Source: Bacteroidota bacterium
GTDB lineage: Bacteria; Bacteroidota; Bacteroidia; 2-12-FULL-35-15
Direction of reading: 5' to 3'
Length of the DNA stretch: 7,678 nt
NCBI GenBank assembly: GCA_021413595.1
Contig: JAIOQD010000129.1
Span: 1-7,678 of the forward strand
Part shown: piece by piece, positions 1 through 5,164 of the stretch
Layout of the letters: every line of letters starts with the position of its first letter
Position numbering within the stretch: the first letter of the stretch is position 1
The notes under the pieces: generated by a model
The model's database searches: none
The model's input: only the letters and a program-made list of their open reading frames with translations
Told to the model about the DNA's origin: nothing
Made by a program: the position numbers and the translations under genes

Positions 1-2261
1 AAACCTTTAACCTAAATAATTCCACCAACTATACCAACACTGATTTCACAAATTCTTCAAGCGCCTGGAATATTACCGGATTTGATCAGGCTGCTTCGGA
101 TGCGCATTGGGGTGCTGAAAAAACGTATGATTATTTTCAAACGATACATAATCGAAACAGTATTGATGGAAACGGTTTTGCACTTTTAAGTTATGTTCAT
201 TATGATGTAAATTATGTGAATGCTTTTTGGGATGGGCAAGAAATGACCTATGGTGATGGCAATACATCGCAAGGATTTAAAATTATGACCGCACTTGATA
301 TTTGCGGCCATGAAGTAACTCATGGTTTGGTTCAATATACTGCCGGTTTAGGAGGTAGCGGAACAGATGAATCAGATGCACTTAATGAAGGCTTTGCCGA
401 CATTTTTGGAACCTCCATTGAGGTTTTTGCAAGGCCATCTCAAAACGATTGGTTGATGGGTGCAGACAATATGACCAACCATAGCGGACTTAGAGATATG
501 TCGAATCCATCCAATTTAGGAGACCCTAATTGTTATTTAGGTACCAATTGGGATGGAGGCGGTGAACCACATAAAAATGCCGGTCCATCTATTTATTGGT
601 ATTATTTGCTTTGTATGGGTGGTAGCGGGACAAATGATAATGGTGCAGCATTTAACGTTAGTGGCATCACAATGGCAAAAGCAGAAAAGATAGCTTTTCG
701 TGGATTGTCAGTTTATTTTACCCCGGGTACAACGTATGCAAATGCACGCACAGGTACTATTCAGGCTGCTGTTGATCTATATGGCGGATGCTCTCCCGAA
801 GTAATTGCTACAACAAATGCATGGCATGCAGTTGGGGTAGGGCCCGTGTTCTCGGGTTCTGTTAATGCCGCTTTTACTGCCTTGGCCACAAGTAGTTGTG
901 TGTTGCCCTTTGTTGTGAATTTCAGCAATACCAGCACCAATGCAGGCAATGCAACTTGGTATTTTGGCGATGGCTCCACCAGCACGTTGTATAATCCAAG
1001 TCATTCGTATGGTACTGCAGGAACTTATAATGTTAAGTTAAAGGTGAGCAGTGCCTGTGGCAGCGATTCGGTGCTTCAAACTGCTTTTATTACAGTAAAT
1101 CCGCCACCTGCTCCTACAGTAACCGGTGGTTATAGCTGCACATCACCATCTGTCCTCACATTAAACGCTACAGGTGGAGGAACACTGAATTGGTATAACA
1201 CACCTTTTGCCGGAGTTCCCTTAAGTACCGGGATCAGCTTCACTACCCCTGCTATCAGTATTACCACAACTTACTATGTTGAAAGCCAGAATGCTGGAGC
1301 TACAGGCTCAGTTGGACCGGCCACTACCACCCTATTCGGAGGTGGAGGATATCATAATAATACCTCCACACAATATTTAACATTTGATGTTTTACAAGCC
1401 TGTACCATACAAACTGCCCTTGTAAATTCAGGTGCAGCAGGTACGCGTAATATTATAGTATGGGATACTACTGGTGTTCAATTACAAAGCATTCCTGTTA
1501 ACTTCCCAAGTGGAATTGGAACTGTTACCCTTAACATTCACCTTGCCCCAGGCAGTTATCGGATAGGAGGAACAGGAATGAACTTGTGGAGGAACAATAC
1601 CGGTGGAACCTATCCTTTCACACTTAACGGTGTGATTACTATTACAGGTTCTTCGGCCGGACCGGATTTTTACTATTATATCTATAACTGGCTGGTAAAG
1701 AACGATCCTTGTGTAAGTGCTCGTATTCCTGTTGTTGCGACTATTGGAGGGACAGTGGTTACTTATTCCGCAGCTGCATACGACACGATTTGCACAAATA
1801 AACCATCAGTTATACTCACAGGTGGAACACCAATGGGTGGAGTTTATTCGGGTATTGGTGTAAATTCCGGCTCGTTTGATCCAGCAATAGCAGGAGAAGG
1901 CAGTTATACCATTACGTATTCGCACATTGATAGCGCCAACTGCACGAATACTGCCAATCAGACCATTTATGTGGTAGAGTGCGTTACAGGAATAAGTTCC
2001 AATGATGCACTCTCAGGTTTGATCCTTTATCCTAACCCTACTGATGGAAGTTTTACAGTACAGATAGCTCTTTTGAATGATGAAAAAGTGAAGGTTGAAT
2101 TAATGAATTCGATAGGGCAGGTTATTTTTGCGGAGTATCATAATTTTGTTTCGGGAAATAATAAATTATCGCTTAGCCTGAATGCTGCTGCAAAAGGAAT
2201 TTATTTTGTGCAGGCAACAACTTCATCAAGTGTTCTTAGGCAACGTATTGTTATGAAATAA
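1..2261 (+). CDS. Secreted thermolysin-family (M4) metalloprotease with PKD, Ig-like and T9SS sorting domains; 5' end outside window
   Basis: Zinc endopeptidase, expected to act outside the cell or on its surface after type IX secretion. The frame is open from base 3; the ATG at 216 is internal, because thermolysin-like sequence (DQAASDAHWGAEKTYDYF, HNRNSIDGNGF) lies upstream of it. Signal peptide and propeptide must lie before the window. Visible catalytic elements: HEVTH at 309-323 (two zinc His and the catalytic Glu), NEGFAD at 384-401 (Glu third zinc ligand), and HKNAG at 570-584, matching the thermolysin His231 region. M4 homology ends near 840 (AWHAVGVG). Then come a PKD domain (861-1103, YFGDGS core), an Ig_7-like domain (1110-1307), a beta-rich unnamed domain (1308-1751), a Gly/Ser-rich Ig-like module (1752-1982) and a T9SS type A tail (2010-2258, YPNPTDGSF, ending RIVMK). 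The catalytic domain lacks thermolysin's YQxESGA segment, having GGSGTDESDA instead. The last 383 codons are paralogous to the next gene's. The M4 assignment is secure; the substrate is unknown. Confidence 0.95.
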   Translation, partial: TFNLNNSTNYTNTDFTNSSSAWNITGFDQAASDAHWGAEKTYDYFQTIHNRNSIDGNGFALLSYVHYDVNYVNAFWDGQEMTYGDGNTSQGFKIMTALDICGHEVTHGLVQYTAGLGGSGTDESDALNEGFADIFGTSIEVFARPSQNDWLMGADNMTNHSGLRDMSNPSNLGDPNCYLGTNWDGGGEPHKNAGPSIYWYYLLCMGGSGTNDNGAAFNVSGITMAKAEKIAFRGLSVYFTPGTTYANARTGTIQAAVDLYGGCSPEVIATTNAWHAVGVGPVFSGSVNAAFTALATSSCVLPFVVNFSNTSTNAGNATWYFGDGSTSTLYNPSHSYGTAGTYNVKLKVSSACGSDSVLQTAFITVNPPPAPTVTGGYSCTSPSVLTLNATGGGTLNWYNTPFAGVPLSTGISFTTPAISITTTYYVESQNAGATGSVGPATTTLFGGGGYHNNTSTQYLTFDVLQACTIQTALVNSGAAGTRNIIVWDTTGVQLQSIPVNFPSGIGTVTLNIHLAPGSYRIGGTGMNLWRNNTGGTYPFTLNGVITITGSSAGPDFYYYIYNWLVKNDPCVSARIPVVATIGGTVVTYSAAAYDTICTNKPSVILTGGTPMGGVYSGIGVNSGSFDPAIAGEGSYTITYSHIDSANCTNTANQTIYVVECVTGISSNDALSGLILYPNPTDGSFTVQIALLNDEKVKVELMNSIGQVIFAEYHNFVSGNNKLSLSLNAAAKGIYFVQATTSSSVLRQRIVMK
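1110..2261 (+). repeat. Copy 1 of a 383-codon C-terminal cassette shared by the M4 and M43 genes
   Basis: This 3' part of the M4 gene aligns in frame with 3635-4786 at a constant offset of 2525 bp, from an Ala-Pro pair to the stop codon, with no insertion or deletion. By hand count 249 of 383 residues are identical: 52 of 80 in the first (Ig-like) block, 68 of 90 in the next block, 84 of 124 in the next, and 45 of 89 in the sorting tail. The boundary falls just after the PKD domain, so only the accessory and secretion part is shared, not the protease domain. It reads as a duplicated or exchanged gene segment. Confidence 0.93.
1352..1390 (+). repeat. 39-bp perfect direct repeat, copy 1
   Basis: The 39 bases here are identical to 3877-3915. 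They encode the HNNTSTQYLTFDV motif near the start of the unnamed beta-rich domain. Wobble positions are identical as well, unlike the flanking sequence. A second identical run of 20 bases follows at 1419-1438, matching 3944-3963 at the same 2525-bp offset. Confidence 0.95.
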
Positions 2262-2284
2262 TCGATTTTGGTATAAGTAAAAAG

Positions 2285-4786
2285 ATGAAAACATTCTACA
2301 CACTTTTTATAATTTTTCTGATAAACATAGTTGGTCTGGTGTCGCTTAATGCACAAAATATTGGTGCTCCTTCTGGTAGAACCTGCGGCAGCCCTGTACT
2401 TCCCGATAGCTTTGAAACATGGTTGCAGCCACTGATAGAATCCGTTGCCGGTGGAAGCCGCACGGTATATAACATTCCGGTAATTGTTCATGTTATTCAC
2501 AATGGAGAAGCGGTAGGTACCGGCTCCAACTTAAGCCAGGCACAGGTAAATTCACAACTTCAAATTTTAAATGAAGATTTTAGAAAATTAAATGCTGATA
2601 TTTCCGGTGTTCCATCTGCATGGACCGGAGTAGCTGCGGATTGCGAGATTAATTTTTGTTTCGCGGTAGTTGATCCTTCCGGAAATACTTTGATAGAACC
2701 GGGTATTAACAGGATAAACAGAAACTCCAATGGTTTTTCTGCTCCACCTTATGGTACCTCCTATGTTGATGCAACAATAAAACCGACTACTATTTGGAAC
2801 CCTAACAATTATCTGAATATATGGTGTTTAAGTTTAGGGAGTGGTTTATTAGGCTATGCAACATTTCCAAATCCCGGAAGTTCAGGTTTAGGTGGATTGG
2901 GCGCTCCGTATGGCTCAACTACATCAGATGGAGTGGTAATTTTAAATACAGCATTTGGAAACACAGGAACTGCTGCTGCACCCTATAATAAAGGACGTAC
3001 GGTAACACATGAAATAGGACATTGGGTTGGCTTGCGCCATATTTGGGGAGATGGTTCCTGCGGCAATGATTTTTGCAATGATACACCAACTCAACAGGCT
3101 TCTAATTATGGTTGTCCTTCATTTCCGAATGTTACTTGTAGCAACAGCCCAAATGGAGATATGTTCATGAATTACATGGATTATGTTAATGATGCTTGTA
3201 TGTTTATGTTCTCCAACGATCAAAAAGCCAGAGTACAGGCCATTATGTTAAACAGTCCGATGCGCAATGCCCTCACTACCTCTTTAAAATGTAATAACCC
3301 AATTTCTTTAGATGCAGGAATCAACAGCATTGTAAATCCTTTCGGCAATAGTTGTGAGGCCAGCATTGTTCCCTCAGTGATCATAAAAAATTACGGAGCT
3401 ACCACACTTATTTCCTGTAACATAAATTATAAAATAGACAATACTAGTATTTTGATCCAAAACTGGATCGGCTCACTTGCAAGCGGACAATCTGTTACTG
3501 TGCCGCTACCTGCAATGGCAGTAGCTATAGGGACGCACACGTTTACCAGTTTTACAAGCAATCCTAATGGTAGTGCTGACGGGAATTCCCTCAATGACCA
3601 ATCGGTAAATTCATTTGTAGTTAACTCAGTTTCTGCACCTGCTACCACTGGCGGTATAGGTTGCTCTTCGCCTTCCAGCGTTAGTTTGAGTGCTACTGGG
3701 GGAGGAACGCTTGATTGGTACACTGCTCCTATAGGTGGGGCGCCAGTTAATACAGGCAATACCTATACAACGCCTTTGCTGAATAGCACCACCACCTATT
3801 ATGTGGAAAGTCAGGCTGCGGGAACAACCGGTAATGTTGGCCCTGCAACTACCACTGTATTTGGAGGCGGTGGATTTCATAATAATACCTCCACACAATA
3901 TTTAACATTTGATGTGCTTCAAACGTGTGTATTAAAAACAGTGCTTGTAAATTCAGGTGCAGCGGGCTCTCGTAATATTGTATTGTGGGATTCGGCTGGT
4001 ACGCAAATACAAACTGTTCCTGTTGTATTTCCAAATGGAATAGGAACAATTACGCTTAATATATCGCTTAGTCCCGGAAGCTATAGAATTGGTGGAACAG
4101 GCATGAACCTGTGGAGGAACAGTACCGGTGGGACTTTTCCTTTTAGCCTCAATGGTGTAATAGATATTACGGGATCATCGGCAGGATCCACATATTATTA
4201 TTATATTTATAACTGGTTGGTTGAAACATCTCCTTGTGTAAGCCCACGCACACCTGTTATAGCCACCATTGGCGGGCCAACGGTTAATTATTCCGCAACT
4301 TCTTACGATACAATGTGTATCAACAAACCACCCGTGGTATTAACTGGGGGAACACCTGCAAGTGGAATTTATTCAGGCAATGGTGTAAATTCCGGTTCTT
4401 TTGATCCTGCACTATCAGGTGTGGGTAGTCATCTCATTACGTATTCGTATAGTGATATTAACAATTGTACCGGCACAGCCAGCCAGATCATATTTGTAGA
4501 TCCATGTGTTTCCGGAATCGATTTTACAGATGGAACAACCCGGATTGCTATATTCCCTAATCCTGCTGAGGGTAGCTTTATTTTGGAGATAGTGCTATTG
4601 AACGATGAGCGTGTAATGGTTGAAATAATAAATTCCATAGGGCAAACCATTTTTTTTGAAAACCCAAATTTAATTTCAGGCACTAATAAATTAGTACTTA
4701 ACCGGGATAAAGTTTCGAAAGGAATCTATCTCGTTAAAGTGAAAACTACATCTTCAGTTCTTACAGAGCGTATTATCTTGAAATAG
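2285..4786 (+). CDS. Secreted pappalysin/cytophagalysin-family (M43) metalloprotease with CARDB-like, Ig-like and T9SS sorting domains
   Basis: Complete 833-aa zinc metalloprotease, probably exported by Sec and then by type IX secretion. Residues 1-23 form a signal peptide (MKTF, hydrophobic core, LNA|Q), which supports the ATG at 2285. A short pro-segment contains RTCGSP with Cys34, resembling the cysteine switch of M43 zymogens. The catalytic domain spans about 60-335: HEIGHWVGLRH at 242-252 gives three zinc His (242, 246, 252) and catalytic Glu243; MNYMDY at 295-300 is the Met-turn with Met298. The Cys-rich stretch between and just after them (Cys259, 264, 277, 285, 305) is typical of this family and probably disulfide-bonded. 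Then follow a CARDB-like domain (about 339-446), an Ig_7-like domain (451-516), an unnamed beta-rich domain (517-664), a Gly/Ser-rich Ig-like module (665-741) and the T9SS tail (about 751-833, FPNPAEGSF, ending RIILK). It starts 23 bp after the M4 gene, with an A-rich leader (taagtaaaaag) and no clear Shine-Dalgarno, so co-transcription is likely. Substrate unknown. Confidence 0.95.
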   Translation: MKTFYTLFIIFLINIVGLVSLNAQNIGAPSGRTCGSPVLPDSFETWLQPLIESVAGGSRTVYNIPVIVHVIHNGEAVGTGSNLSQAQVNSQLQILNEDFRKLNADISGVPSAWTGVAADCEINFCFAVVDPSGNTLIEPGINRINRNSNGFSAPPYGTSYVDATIKPTTIWNPNNYLNIWCLSLGSGLLGYATFPNPGSSGLGGLGAPYGSTTSDGVVILNTAFGNTGTAAAPYNKGRTVTHEIGHWVGLRHIWGDGSCGNDFCNDTPTQQASNYGCPSFPNVTCSNSPNGDMFMNYMDYVNDACMFMFSNDQKARVQAIMLNSPMRNALTTSLKCNNPISLDAGINSIVNPFGNSCEASIVPSVIIKNYGATTLISCNINYKIDNTSILIQNWIGSLASGQSVTVPLPAMAVAIGTHTFTSFTSNPNGSADGNSLNDQSVNSFVVNSVSAPATTGGIGCSSPSSVSLSATGGGTLDWYTAPIGGAPVNTGNTYTTPLLNSTTTYYVESQAAGTTGNVGPATTTVFGGGGFHNNTSTQYLTFDVLQTCVLKTVLVNSGAAGSRNIVLWDSAGTQIQTVPVVFPNGIGTITLNISLSPGSYRIGGTGMNLWRNSTGGTFPFSLNGVIDITGSSAGSTYYYYIYNWLVETSPCVSPRTPVIATIGGPTVNYSATSYDTMCINKPPVVLTGGTPASGIYSGNGVNSGSFDPALSGVGSHLITYSYSDINNCTGTASQIIFVDPCVSGIDFTDGTTRIAIFPNPAEGSFILEIVLLNDERVMVEIINSIGQTIFFENPNLISGTNKLVLNRDKVSKGIYLVKVKTTSSVLTERIILK
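3635..4786 (+). repeat. Copy 2 of the 383-codon C-terminal cassette
   Basis: Counterpart of 1110-2261, forming the C-terminal 46% of the M43 protease. It begins right after the CARDB-like domain and runs to the stop. Domain order, lengths and cysteine positions match copy 1. The direct orientation and short distance make it a possible substrate for recombination or gene conversion, although most of the DNA has diverged. Confidence 0.93.
3877..3915 (+). repeat. 39-bp perfect direct repeat, copy 2
   Basis: Identical to 1352-1390 and in the same reading frame of the paralogous cassette, here in the M43 gene. It is the longest exact match I found between the two genes. Confidence 0.95.
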
Positions 4787-5164
4787 TCAGGACTATATTT
4801 TAAAAATGACATTAGTTGAGTTTGATTCCACTAACGCAGTATTTATAATGGGAGCGAATTTACAGCGTTTGCTGGCGTTAGCCAAAATTAGCAATTACTC
4901 CCCATCTGAATTTAAGGCACAGTTATTTAGTACTATCCAATTGACATAAAATGATCAATAAGCCTTCCTCTTCGATTAAACAGATAGCGGATGAGGTGAT
5001 AAAAGAAAATATTTTATATTTCAGTTTGTATTAAAATAAGGAGCATCCTTCTCTCAGAGATTTATTATTTATTTTTTTTTAATACTAAAACAATCATCAC
5101 ACAATAAAATAACATTATTTTTAGCATTAAAATTCAGCAAAATAGGATACCATAATTTTATAGG
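4787..5164. other. 378-bp AT-rich intergenic region between the M43 protease and the CheB-CheR gene
   Basis: No known domain is recognisable here. It holds a possible 47-codon ORF (4806-4949), and one base later a 27-codon ORF (4951-5034, MINKPSSSIKQIADEVIKEN at its start) too short to defend. A 7-bp inverted repeat pairs 4831-4837 with 4875-4881 across a 37-base loop without a T tract. A run of nine T lies at 5072-5080. I found no good match to the Bacteroidota promoter pattern (TTG, then TAnnTTTG) and no GC-rich hairpin followed by T residues. The promoter of the downstream gene presumably lies here, since that gene differs in function from the protease pair. Confidence 0.6.
4806..4949 (+). 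CDS. Possible small ORF, 47 aa, unknown
   Basis: ATG at 4806, TAA at 4947-4949, starting 19 bp after the M43 stop. The peptide begins MTLVEFDSTNAVFIMGANLQ and ends FSTIQLT; it has a modest hydrophobic stretch but no clear signal peptide or membrane helix. The start follows an A-rich run (ttttaaaa), as Bacteroidota starts often do, but an open frame of this length is not surprising by chance. It could be a real small protein, the remnant of a decayed gene, or noise. I do not recognise it. Confidence 0.22.
   Translation: MTLVEFDSTNAVFIMGANLQRLLALAKISNYSPSEFKAQLFSTIQLT

Noticed and set aside
216..218. ATG as the start of the M4 gene
   Set aside because: The same frame is open back to the window edge and encodes conserved thermolysin-family residues upstream, so this Met is internal.
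3427..3759. 110-codon open frame on the - strand
   Set aside because: It lies opposite the CARDB-like and Ig-like part of the M43 gene; its Pro/Val-rich composition is a by-product of the sense codons.
4831..4881. Inverted repeat ctaacgc/gcgttag as a possible terminator or structured RNA
   Set aside because: The stem is 7 bp with a 37-base loop and no T run follows, so it does not fit an intrinsic terminator and could occur by chance.
5021..5028. tcagtttg as a Bacteroidota -7 promoter element
   Set aside because: It misses one base of the TAnnTTTG pattern and no TTG sits at the expected distance upstream.
5072..5080. Run of nine T as the tail of an intrinsic terminator for the protease pair
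   Set aside because: No stable GC-containing hairpin sits directly before it; the upstream ctctcagag cannot form a useful stem.
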